The notes under the pieces: model-generated
The model's database searches: none
What the model was told of the DNA's origin: nothing
Seen by the model: only the letters and a program-made list of their open reading frames with translations
Source: Deltaproteobacteria bacterium
GTDB taxonomy: Bacteria > Desulfobacterota > Binatia > Bin18
Assembly: GCA_016200595.1 (NCBI GenBank)
Contig: JACQEL010000513.1
Span: 1 to 8,449 of the forward strand
DNA length: 8,449 bases
Direction of reading: 5' to 3'
Shown: positions 1 to 5,912 of the stretch, one piece after another
Position numbering within the stretch: the first letter of the stretch is position 1
Layout: the number at the start of each line of letters is the position of its first letter
Made by a program: the position numbers and the translations under genes

Positions 1-320
1 TCGCAGAGTTTATAGCAGCAGGTACGTGCACCAGTGAAGGTGGGGGCGTGTGCTCTCCGCGTCGAGCGCGCAACACACGCTGTCGAACTGGGACGGCGCA
101 TCAATGGCAGATGTCAAGCAGCGTCACCGGAAGGGCACGTTTGTTCAGCGTCGTCTTGGATCGAAACGCTACGAGACCTGCCTCCTCTTTTGATTGGTTC
201 CAGCTGAGTCTTTTCAGTCTTTGTTTCTCTACAGTATTCTTCTTCCGCCTGGAGCAGCTCCTCTGCGTGCCGTTGGGCTCCCTTTTCTTGCTCTTCGTCC
301 TCCACTTTTGCTGGGGGAGG
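1..320. other. Left edge with no confident gene
   Basis: Nothing here is a convincing gene apart from the weak acidic minus-strand ORF listed separately. On the minus strand a frame beginning at an ATG at 99-101 stays open to the window edge, but it encodes an Arg/Thr/Cys-rich peptide without recognisable features. A second minus-strand frame is open from about 318 to 98 but has no start codon. The plus-strand ORF covering about 48-359 is the opposite strand of the purine-rich minus-strand segment. The region lies directly downstream of the large 321-3017 gene, so a following gene of the same operon, possibly degraded, would be expected here. Confidence 0.4.
114..305 (-). CDS. Short acidic ORF downstream of the 898-aa gene
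   Basis: This is a 63-codon frame with a GTG start. It lies in the same frame as the 898-residue protein, separated from that gene's TAA (321-323) by only five sense codons. The first two thirds are rich in Glu, Lys and Gln, for example EDEEQEKGAQRHAEELLQAEEEY, shown here only to its composition, and could form a charged coiled coil; the tail is Arg/Ser-rich with no motif. No Shine-Dalgarno sequence is seen in front of the GTG. It could be a small downstream gene, the remains of a longer C-terminus of the 898-residue protein cut off by a stop mutation, or chance in a purine-rich stretch. No function can be assigned. Confidence 0.22.
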   Translation of the reverse strand: MEDEEQEKGAQRHAEELLQAEEEYCRETKTEKTQLEPIKRGGRSRSVSIQDDAEQTCPSGDAA

Positions 321-3017
321 TTATTCTCTCACGTCAATCGAATCCTGAGGAAACCGTAGTGTTAGTTCCGATGCGCTAACTACTCGCAAGACGTGTGTAT
401 CGAGAGCAAACTCCTCGATCTCCTCAGCGAGATCAGAGAGAGCTTGAATAGCTGCGTTCCTTCCACCCTCTTCTGCCACGAGTCCTGTATAGAGCTGAGC
501 CCGGATCCACTGTTCGAGGCGTCCCACAAGCATATCGGCTGTTGCTGGATCATCAGCCTTGTAGCGTAGCTTCCCAAGAATGAATCTGACGAAAGTGTCG
601 ATCGCATCTGCCAACGCCCGAGAATTCTCCTCGCTAGGCCAGTAAGCGGGTCGGTCCAAGCGACGGGCGAGGTCGGCCCAGGCATCCCGAAGTGATAGAA
701 GTAGTCGCTCGTCCTTGGCTGCGTGCTCCAGTTGCAACAAATGCAACCTCTGGTTTCTATGCCGGTCACGAAGCGCAGCTGCGTACTGCTGCAATTGCTC
801 CAGCGACTCATCATTGTGAACCGGCAGCCCAGCCTCTTCTAGGAACTCGACTAATGCCACACGAGTCGGGTCTCTTAACGCATTGAACCGCTGAACCAAG
901 GATTGCAGTTCGTTGAGTCTTTGCATAGCTTGGTGAAAGTCAAAAGCATTAAAGGCGTTCTCCATTTCTGTTAGGCACAGATTGATATATTCATTGTGAA
1001 TGCGAGCGTCCTGAGCCTCTTTGAGCAGTCCCGCATAATCCTTCAGAGTGGTGCTTTTCTTGTTCTTAAGTTCTTCAGCAACTGACTGTTGGAGTTCAAA
1101 GTCCCCAGCCGCAGCTTCCCAGGCGGCGCGAAGCTCACCTCGCCTCAAGAATTCCGCTACAGCTCCACGCAAAGAGGTGGGCGCAGTACCGAGGGCCTCT
1201 CGGAAATAGTCCCCAAGCAAGGAACTCAAGGGAACGGCTCCCTGAGTAATGGCAACTGGCCAGCTCTGAGTCATAGTAGGCCGTACCAGAGCCTTTGCGT
1301 TGAGTACGATCACTTCTCCCTCGTCGGTTATAGCACACCGCTGACCAAAGTCTGCCGGCAACAGTGAAGGAGCGCAGTGTTGCTCAGGGCGGCTGGAGCC
1401 AGTAACTCCGGCGAGAACCATCTCGGCAGTATCTGAAAGGTCACTGGCACAGGCATCTCTTATCGCCTGCAGTTGCAGAGGAGTCAGCCACATGAGGGCC
1501 TCGATCAATTGCCGACCTGTTAACGCCCTCTCTTGTTTACTGACAAGAGTATGGGCAATCTCGATAGCCTTGGCGTCATTGAGACGCCAGAGGTGGGCAA
1601 TAATCAAGCCGACGAGGTCGAAGCGCCCCATGAGCCTCTCGTATCGCCTTCCGGCGTCGGTGATAAGTGTCGATGCCGTATGAAACCAGAGGATCTCGAC
1701 CCACCGTAATAGATCCGTGTCCTCGATAAGCTGTTGGGCGTTCTCTTGATCCACCGCAGTGAGGCGGTCGAAGAACTCCGCTACCCTCTCTTCCCGCAGG
1801 CCGATCTCCTGTAACCTTTCTGTGAGATTTGTTACACGTTCTTCGAGGCAGACTGCTATGTCTTTCAGGTTCGTGACTTCCCGCGACATGCAGGGAGAAG
1901 GCTCACCGCCAAGCCTAGAGATGAGTGTCTCCAGCTGATCGTGCAATCGGAGGAGATGAGTAGCTTCCTGTTCGATAGCAGCAAAATGCTCCAGCGCCCC
2001 CTCGACAGAGATGTTTGGAGACAGTGAGAGATATTGATCGATCGGGAGGTTGCCTGCCAGCCAGGGGATTTGCGCTACTTTCTCAAGGAGTGTGCTAACA
2101 CGATAACGGATCTCGTCAAAATCGTGCAGACGGTTCGCGTGTCTTTCTGCCGTGCGAGTGAGGAGATGGATGGCAGAGCGGAGCTGATTGATGGGTAGCT
2201 CTCGGTCCCAGTCACTGCTTGATGTTAGCAGCTGCACCAGTTCGGCCGAATCGGCAGGAAGGGACGCCGTCTGGACCTGAATCTGTGTGTCATCAGGGGA
2301 TTTAGATGTCACATCTCCATCAGACAGCCAGGTCAAGAAAGCCTCATCATGATTGATGAAAACCTTTGGAACCACTTCGGCTTGCTCGGGCTCTCGTAAT
2401 GCAAGGAAACAGGCATAAAGAGAGAGAGGTCGTTGGTCCTTGGGAGAAATCTCCCTCCGTGCAAGCCAAGCCTTAAGATTTGCGGGAACAAAATGCCAGC
2501 TCTTATCCGTGCGTTTTTCGCAAATCTCATCCAATCTCGGAATTCGACCTTCGTACTGCGCAAGATGATGATAGTAGAGACGTTCTGCAAGAGACTTTTC
2601 AAACTTCAGTCCTTTGAATCTTTTGGAGAACTCCTTGTCCAATTCCTTGCGTCCGATCGGTGATGCGAGAAGCTCTATGATAACAGTGCCGAATACAGCG
2701 TCGTCGGTGACATTGAATACCTTAACGTGAGGTAGCTTCTGGATGGTAGGCGTCTTCTTGGCGGCGCTCTTTATTGCCTGCCGATCACCTGACTTCGGAA
2801 ACATGGGACCCCAGATAGATGGGTCTCGAAGGATCGTGCAAAGTCCTTCAATGTCGGACCAAGGATATGCTTTTAGACGAGGCGGCATCAGTCCACCTTT
2901 AAGGACATACTCCTGCTCAGTTTTGGCCCACAGGTTGGTCGGAAGCTGCAAGAGTCCACTCAGGTCATTCGTTGAAACATTTCTACAGGACACCGGAGGT
3001 AAGGGAATCTCTATCAC
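321..3017 (-). CDS. Large helical protein of unknown function (898 aa)
   Basis: I do not recognise this protein. The frame is open for 898 residues and its composition is that of a soluble, mostly alpha-helical protein. There is no signal peptide, no membrane-length hydrophobic segment, no Walker A motif and no zinc-binding cysteine cluster that I can see. Residues about 1-230 look globular, with aromatic-rich patches such as WSDIEGLC (53-60). A low-complexity linker follows (about 232-257). Residues about 270-440 and 640-790 are rich in Leu, Glu, Arg and Gln with coiled-coil character, for example DIAVCLEERVTNLTERLQEI (386-405). The stretch 545-620 is less helical. The start is a GTG and is uncertain: the good AGGAGG sequence lies about 40 bases upstream, too far away. 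It follows the toxin-antitoxin genes on the same strand after about 100 bp. By inference it may be a scaffold or effector component of a multi-gene accessory system continuing beyond position 1. Confidence 0.82.
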   Translation of the reverse strand: MIEIPLPPVSCRNVSTNDLSGLLQLPTNLWAKTEQEYVLKGGLMPPRLKAYPWSDIEGLCTILRDPSIWGPMFPKSGDRQAIKSAAKKTPTIQKLPHVKVFNVTDDAVFGTVIIELLASPIGRKELDKEFSKRFKGLKFEKSLAERLYYHHLAQYEGRIPRLDEICEKRTDKSWHFVPANLKAWLARREISPKDQRPLSLYACFLALREPEQAEVVPKVFINHDEAFLTWLSDGDVTSKSPDDTQIQVQTASLPADSAELVQLLTSSSDWDRELPINQLRSAIHLLTRTAERHANRLHDFDEIRYRVSTLLEKVAQIPWLAGNLPIDQYLSLSPNISVEGALEHFAAIEQEATHLLRLHDQLETLISRLGGEPSPCMSREVTNLKDIAVCLEERVTNLTERLQEIGLREERVAEFFDRLTAVDQENAQQLIEDTDLLRWVEILWFHTASTLITDAGRRYERLMGRFDLVGLIIAHLWRLNDAKAIEIAHTLVSKQERALTGRQLIEALMWLTPLQLQAIRDACASDLSDTAEMVLAGVTGSSRPEQHCAPSLLPADFGQRCAITDEGEVIVLNAKALVRPTMTQSWPVAITQGAVPLSSLLGDYFREALGTAPTSLRGAVAEFLRRGELRAAWEAAAGDFELQQSVAEELKNKKSTTLKDYAGLLKEAQDARIHNEYINLCLTEMENAFNAFDFHQAMQRLNELQSLVQRFNALRDPTRVALVEFLEEAGLPVHNDESLEQLQQYAAALRDRHRNQRLHLLQLEHAAKDERLLLSLRDAWADLARRLDRPAYWPSEENSRALADAIDTFVRFILGKLRYKADDPATADMLVGRLEQWIRAQLYTGLVAEEGGRNAAIQALSDLAEEIEEFALDTHVLRVVSASELTLRFPQDSIDVRE

Positions 3018-3056
3018 ATTGTTATCGAGAAATTTCTTCTTTTCCTTACCTCACTT

Positions 3057-3062
3057 CCTCCT
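3057..3062 (-). promoter_or_regulatory. Perfect AGGAGG, misplaced from the GTG start
   Basis: On the minus strand a purine-rich leader contains a full AGGAGG followed by a second AAGGA. Neither has a start codon at normal spacing for the 898-aa frame: that frame is closed by a TGA at 3051-3053, and its first conventional start is the GTG at 3017. A two-codon mini-ORF, GTG AGG TAA, lies immediately after AGGAGG. It may be a standby ribosome site, a leader mini-cistron, or the relic of an earlier start. Confidence 0.3.
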
Positions 3063-3120
3063 CTTTCCAGAACAGCAGCGATCCTATGCGATGGAGCCAA
3101 GGATCGTCAAGGCGAAAGTG

Positions 3121-3399
3121 TCAATCGTACAAAGACATGGCGTTCGTAATTACAGCCCGCCTGAGGATAGACCGGACTTTCCAGCTACCCCGGCTGAGCC
3201 CTATGGGCATCTGAAATCTGACAGGAACCCTTGTGGGGCAGACACGCCCTTTGATCGTCAAAGGGGCGACAACGACTGTATCTATATACCAATTCATTTC
3301 ACCATGAGGGATGATCAGGCAAGGGCGGGGCTCGCGGATTTCGTGGCCTTCGGTAGGGTCCAGACGCACCAGGTATACCTTGAAGCGAGAGATTACCAT
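3121..3399 (-). CDS. mazF: MazF/PemK-type toxin, aberrant C-terminus
   Basis: A 92-residue protein of the MazF/PemK endoribonuclease family, whose members cleave mRNA at short motifs and are held inactive by a MazE-type partner. Residues 1-63 fit well: VYLVRLDPTEGHEIREPRPC (8-27), the EMN segment (34-36), VVVAPLTIKG (42-51) and PTRVPVRFQ (55-63). These hold the usual Arg of the RP motif (R25) and the Thr in the TIKG loop (T48). After residue 63 the family normally continues with a G-rich turn and a DQIR-(T/S)-VD motif followed by L...LG; here the residues are MPIGLSRGSWKVRSILRR and an unrelated-looking tail, so the C-terminal part appears damaged or strongly diverged. I chose the ATG at 3399 because it overlaps the antitoxin stop as ATGGTAA and the family motif starts at once; an ATG at 3420 in the same frame is less likely. 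Translational coupling to the antitoxin is likely. Activity is uncertain. Confidence 0.82.
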   Translation of the reverse strand: MVISRFKVYLVRLDPTEGHEIREPRPCLIIPHGEMNWYIDTVVVAPLTIKGRVCPTRVPVRFQMPIGLSRGSWKVRSILRRAVITNAMSLYD

Positions 3400-3647
3400 T
3401 CCCACTCTGTCCTCTCCCAATGGGTCTGAGGCAAAGACTCTTTGTCTAAAAGCGCAGTGTCTCCTTGCTCGTGCATCTTACGGAAGGCATCTTCCCAGCC
3501 GCTCCGCGGTTTGGTCGCGGAACGGACTATCAGGTGATCATTGACGGCTTCAAGTTCGACCTCGTGCTGAAAACGGCATTGCTCCAAAAGGGCCTTAGGA
3601 ATGCGGATACCGCGAGAATTACCAATGCGAATTACGGTGGTTTTCAT
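3393..3647 (-). CDS. mazE: MazE-like AbrB/SpoVT-fold antitoxin
   Basis: An 84-residue protein with an N-terminal swapped-hairpin AbrB/MazE DNA-binding domain: IRIGNSRGIRIPKALLEQC (6-24), followed by EVELEAVNDHLIVR (29-42). It then has the PRSGWEDAFRKM segment (47-58) and an acidic tail, as expected for the toxin-binding end of chromosomal MazE-type antitoxins. It should bind its own promoter and neutralise the adjacent MazF. The ATG at 3647 has a weak AAGG ten bases upstream. Its stop overlaps the toxin start by seven bases (ATGGTAA). Its first 29 bases overlap the broken DUF5615 frame, showing how closely the two modules have been fused. Confidence 0.9.
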   Translation of the reverse strand: MKTTVIRIGNSRGIRIPKALLEQCRFQHEVELEAVNDHLIVRSATKPRSGWEDAFRKMHEQGDTALLDKESLPQTHWERTEWEW

Positions 3648-3753
3648 AAGTGAATTGCCTTACTGCCATGCTGTGATTCCTTGCCCGCACCAGGTCTGCC
3701 ACCAGCACGTCCATATCCTCGTCCAGGTACAACTCAATGAAGAGACGAGTCAC
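3619..3753 (-). pseudogene. Truncated DUF5615 PIN-like toxin remnant
   Basis: A 44-codon frame with a GTG start whose GTGA overlaps the TGA stop of the DUF433 gene, the usual coupled layout of DUF433/DUF5615 pairs. The product opens with RLFIELYLDEDMDVLVADLV (3-22), which matches the N-terminus of the DUF5615 PIN-like toxin family, including the acidic LDED motif. Family members usually run to somewhat over 100 residues. This one loses resemblance after about residue 25 (DLVRAR) and stops at residue 44, inside the start of mazE. The central and C-terminal acidic residues of the PIN-like fold are therefore missing and it should be inactive. The simplest explanation is a deletion or recombination that joined its 5' end to an incoming mazEF pair. 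Confidence 0.72.
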
Positions 3754-4031
3754 TGGTCTTTCACCAAGGGATCAATAAGCTCTTCAGGAATGCGATTACG
3801 CTCGATAGACGCATTAATCTCGTCCTGGTGGTCGCTGTAGTAGCTCAGGGCGTCAAAAACCTGCGCTAAGGTTAGGTGAGGAAGACGGTTCGGAATCTCC
3901 TCAGGTACAACGCCCATCCGCCACAGTTCCACGATCGCCCGCACCGGGGTGCGTGTCCCTTTGATGATGGGTTCGCTACTGAGGATGCGATCGTCTGCGA
4001 CAATGTAGCAATGTTCTGTTGCGGTTATCAT
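3750..4031 (-). CDS. DUF433 antitoxin-type protein
   Basis: A 93-residue DUF433 protein. Visible hallmarks are the PIIKGTRTPV turn (21-30), then VELWRMG (34-40), and the helix-turn-helix-like VPEEIPNRLPHLTLAQVFDA (42-61) leading into ALSYYSDH (61-68). Genes of this family usually stand immediately upstream of a PIN-like DUF5615 or VapC-type toxin and are regarded as its antitoxin and a likely repressor of the operon. Here the partner survives only as a 44-codon stub. The ATG at 4031 was chosen over an in-frame ATG at 4070 for two reasons: MITATEHCYI is the usual family opening, and an extended -10 element at 4057-4062 would place transcription start downstream of the longer start. An AAAGG precedes it by about ten bases. 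It may now serve as an orphan or may regulate the whole mazEF-containing unit. Confidence 0.88.
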   Translation of the reverse strand: MITATEHCYIVADDRILSSEPIIKGTRTPVRAIVELWRMGVVPEEIPNRLPHLTLAQVFDALSYYSDHQDEINASIERNRIPEELIDPLVKDQ

Positions 4032-4056
4032 GGTTCTTACGCCTTTATCGAGCCCC

Positions 4057-4062
4057 ACTATA
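4057..4062 (-). promoter_or_regulatory. Extended -10 element for the TA operon
   Basis: On the minus strand the sequence reads TGCTATAGT, that is a TG-N extension before TATAGT, five of six bases matching a sigma-70-type -10 box. No good -35 hexamer lies at 16-18 bp, though TTGTGA is found 20 bp upstream. Transcription would begin about 18-20 bases before the DUF433 ATG at 4031. Confidence 0.42.
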
Positions 4063-4147
4063 GCACTCATCCTGATTTTCTCTCACAAATAAGCCAGTTT
4101 GCCGTTGCCCTCTTTCTTGCTCGATAAATTGGCTGTCCTTCCTCTCG

Positions 4148-4169
4148 TAGACAGGTCTAGACAAATCTA
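4148..4169. repeat. 10-bp-period direct repeat TAGACA
   Basis: TAGACAGGTC is followed immediately by TAGACAAATC and TA, giving TAGACA twice at exactly one helical turn. The centre also contains the palindrome GTCTAGAC. It lies about 85 bp upstream of the proposed TA promoter and could be a regulator site; this is only a suggestion. Confidence 0.25.
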
Positions 4170-4219
4170 AGTCGGGCGGTGATGACTAAACCAAGATGCA
4201 TGAGGTTGGTACACTCGGG

Positions 4220-4284
4220 GTAGCGTGCGCTGTGCGCACGTCTTCCCTGTACGCCGCTATTTTCGTGCGCATAGCGCACGCTAC
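4220..4284. repeat. Long near-perfect inverted repeat
   Basis: Two 20-base arms, GTAGCGTGCGCTGTGCGCAC (4220-4239) and GTGCGCATAGCGCACGCTAC (4265-4284), pair with a single mismatch that would be a G-U pair in one RNA strand. They are separated by a 25-base loop. Each arm is itself partly palindromic. There is no T-tract, so it is not a typical intrinsic terminator. It has the look of a dispersed REP or MITE-like intergenic element; a second copy is not present in the window. Confidence 0.7.
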
Positions 4285-4381
4285 GGCATTCAGGCTCGGC
4301 TGTATGAGTGTATGAATCTCTTGCCGTTCAGTTTAGTGAGTAGTCGGTTCAAGCAATGCGAATCGGATAATGCTTAAGGCG

Positions 4382-4410
4382 TTGAGCCAGACAGAGCTAT
4401 TGTCTAAAGT
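4382..4410 (+). promoter_or_regulatory. Candidate promoter for the CoA-transferase
   Basis: TTGAGC (4382-4387) and TAAAGT (4405-4410), each four of six to the sigma-70 consensus, are separated by exactly 17 bases. Transcription would start near 4417, downstream of the ATG at 4370 and about 50 bases before the preferred ATG at 4466. The match is moderate and unproven. Confidence 0.3.
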
Positions 4411-4465
4411 GACGGGCAATCATATTGACGAGAGCTTCCGAAAGGTTATCGAAAAAGGGGGACCT

Positions 4466-5743
4466 ATGACGCAGGCAACAAACGGCAAAAAGCAATTACT
4501 CTCTGGTGTGCAAGTGCTCGACTTTACCCAGTACCTGGCTGGCCCATCGGCTACGCGCTTGTTAGCCGACTTAGGGGCTGATGTCGTTAAGATCGAGCGC
4601 GCACCGGATGGCGATCTCGGCCGTAAGATCCACCTTGTCGAACCAGGAATTAGCGCCTTCTTCCTGGCTGCCTCTGCCGGCAAGAAGAGTGTGGGGGTGG
4701 ACTTCAAGCATCCCAAGGGGTTGGAAATCGTGCGCGCGTTGATACGCCAGGTCGATATTGCCGTCGAGAATTACAGTCCTGGTGTCATGGCCAAGTATGG
4801 GCTCGACTACGCCTCACTAAAAGAGATTAACCCCCGGCTGATTATGTGCTCTGTGTCAGGCTATGGGCAGGATGGACCGTATGCTAAACATACGAGCTTT
4901 GACATTATCGCCCAGGCCCAAAGCGGGGTGATGGCAATGACCGGCGAGCCGGATGGTCCGCCTGAGTATGTGGGCAATTACTTCGGTGATCCCAATGCTG
5001 GTATTCACGGCGCGCTGGCGATTTGCGCGGCGCTGTTTCATCGCGCTACGACCGGTGAAGGGCAGTACATTGATGTTTCCCAACTCGAATCGCTCGTCTA
5101 CCTCGACTACATCAATTTCCCTCTTTTTCTCATGAGTCAGGGCGCCATCCAACCGCATCGGTTTGGCGGCGACTTCTTTAACATTTGCCCATATGGCGTG
5201 TACAAAGCCAAGCAGGGCTACATCGTCTTTGCCGTGGCTGAGCATCAATGGGCACCGCTCGTGAAAGCCATAGGTAAGCCGGAATTGGCGTTGGACACTC
5301 GCTATGCCACACAAATCGCGCGTTGCCAGCGCCGACCAGAGGTACGAAAGTACCTCGAAGATTGGTTACAAACCTTCGAGGACGACGAGACTCCGCTGAA
5401 GATTTTGGCCGAAGCGCGCATCCCCAGCGCTCCCATTCTCGACATCCCACAAGCAACAACGCACCCCCAGATCAAGGCGCGTGAGTTGTTCCAGGATATC
5501 CCGCATCCGATTCTGGGGGTTACACCGATTGCCAAGTCGCCATTCCATCTCTCGACTGCACAAGTAGAGATTCCCTTCCGTGCGCCATTCTTTGGCGAGC
5601 ACAACGAGGAGATCCTGCAAAGCCATCTTGGATATACACCTGAGCAGATTACCGCGCTCTACCGCGACGGAGCGATCGTACAGGAGGCCAAGGTGCGAGA
5701 ATTACGGGAGACGGGAAAACTGTCGCTAGGGCAGGCCTCTTGA
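4466..5743 (+). CDS. CaiB/BaiF family (class III) CoA-transferase
   Basis: A 425-residue cytoplasmic enzyme of the class III CoA-transferase family, which moves CoA between carboxylic acids through an enzyme-bound aspartyl intermediate. Family signatures in order: GVQVLDFTQYLAGP (14-27), RLLADLGADVVKIE (31-44), the SGYGQDGP segment (131-138), FGDPNAGIHG with the presumed catalytic Asp at 175, and TGEGQYIDVSQLES (196-209). The C-terminal domain continues to PFFGEHNEEIL near 390. The length is normal. The ATG at 4466 is preferred because AAGGGGG lies four bases before it, the family motif starts soon after, and the 32 residues added by the ATG at 4370 resemble nothing in the family. The acyl substrate cannot be told from sequence; members act on formyl-, carnitinyl-, benzylsuccinyl- and many other CoA esters. 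No acyl-CoA dehydrogenase, hydratase or other pathway partner is in the window, so the context gives no help. Confidence 0.95.
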   Translation: MTQATNGKKQLLSGVQVLDFTQYLAGPSATRLLADLGADVVKIERAPDGDLGRKIHLVEPGISAFFLAASAGKKSVGVDFKHPKGLEIVRALIRQVDIAVENYSPGVMAKYGLDYASLKEINPRLIMCSVSGYGQDGPYAKHTSFDIIAQAQSGVMAMTGEPDGPPEYVGNYFGDPNAGIHGALAICAALFHRATTGEGQYIDVSQLESLVYLDYINFPLFLMSQGAIQPHRFGGDFFNICPYGVYKAKQGYIVFAVAEHQWAPLVKAIGKPELALDTRYATQIARCQRRPEVRKYLEDWLQTFEDDETPLKILAEARIPSAPILDIPQATTHPQIKARELFQDIPHPILGVTPIAKSPFHLSTAQVEIPFRAPFFGEHNEEILQSHLGYTPEQITALYRDGAIVQEAKVRELRETGKLSLGQAS

Positions 5744-5774
5744 TCCTTTAGAACAGCAGGGAGAGGATGAGGCA

Positions 5775-5912
5775 ATGACCATCTTCCGGAGCGATTTACA
5801 CTGGATGTGTCCTGGGAGCGCGACCATCTTGGTCGCTTTTCAAAGCGGGCGGGACGCCCGCGCTCCCAGAACAGGATCCATGCGACTGAAAACCGTTATT
5901 GTCTATTGCTGA
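5775..5912 (+). CDS. Small ORF with good RBS running through a repeat
   Basis: A 45-codon frame starting with ATG at 5775, preceded by GAGAGGATGAGGCA, a good Shine-Dalgarno context, 31 bases after the CoA-transferase stop. The first ten or so residues (MTIFRSDLHW) precede the palindromic repeat, and the remainder is mostly translated repeat sequence. It overlaps the convergent eutC 3' end by ten bases. It may be the remaining 5' end of a former second gene of the CoA-transferase operon, or fortuitous. Confidence 0.2.
   Translation: MTIFRSDLHWMCPGSATILVAFQSGRDARAPRTGSMRLKTVIVYC
5811..5869. repeat. Composite palindromic repeat, long copy
   Basis: Outer arms CTGGGAGCGCG and CGCGCTCCCAG (5812-5822 and 5859-5869) enclose two inner hairpins: GCGACCA-TCT-TGGTCGC (5820-5836) and GCGGGCG-GGA-CGCCCGC (5845-5861). 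Read on the minus strand it equals the 34-bp element at 6759-6792 with an extra 25 bp inside. It sits between the convergent CoA-transferase and eutC. It looks like a member of a dispersed REP or MITE-like family. Confidence 0.8.
5820..5840 (+). terminator. Possible intrinsic terminator of the CoA-transferase
   Basis: A seven-base-pair stem GCGACCA/TGGTCGC with a three-base loop is followed directly by TTTT on the plus strand, about 80 bases after the CoA-transferase stop codon. The T-tract is short, and the structure competes with the larger repeat fold in which it is embedded. Confidence 0.35.

Larger units (their letters stand above)
4032..4465. other. Divergent intergenic region
   Basis: No gene is supported between the start of the minus-strand DUF433 gene and the plus-strand CoA-transferase. 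The region holds a candidate promoter for each direction, a short direct repeat near 4148 and a 65-bp inverted repeat at 4220-4284, each listed separately. An in-frame upstream ATG for the CoA-transferase at 4370 exists but is judged not to be used. Confidence 0.7.

Noticed and set aside
48..359. 103-aa plus-strand ORF with a hydrophobic Phe/Leu-rich stretch
   Set aside because: The Phe/Leu richness is simply the complement of the purine-rich minus-strand segment; no ribosome site or motif supports it.
2743..3429. 228-aa plus-strand ORF
   Set aside because: It runs antisense across the start of the 898-aa gene, the leader and the whole MazF gene; its translation has no family resemblance, while the minus-strand genes do.
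4032..4070. Longer N-terminus for the DUF433 protein
   Set aside because: It would start upstream of the predicted transcription start, and the family normally begins near MITATEH.
4370..4465. Longer N-terminus for the CoA-transferase from ATG 4370
   Set aside because: The extra 32 residues do not resemble the family and lie partly upstream of the best promoter candidate; the ATG at 4466 has a clear AAGGGGG.
4856..5314. 152-aa minus-strand ORF inside the CoA-transferase
   Set aside because: It is antisense to conserved catalytic regions of the CoA-transferase and has no recognisable domain.
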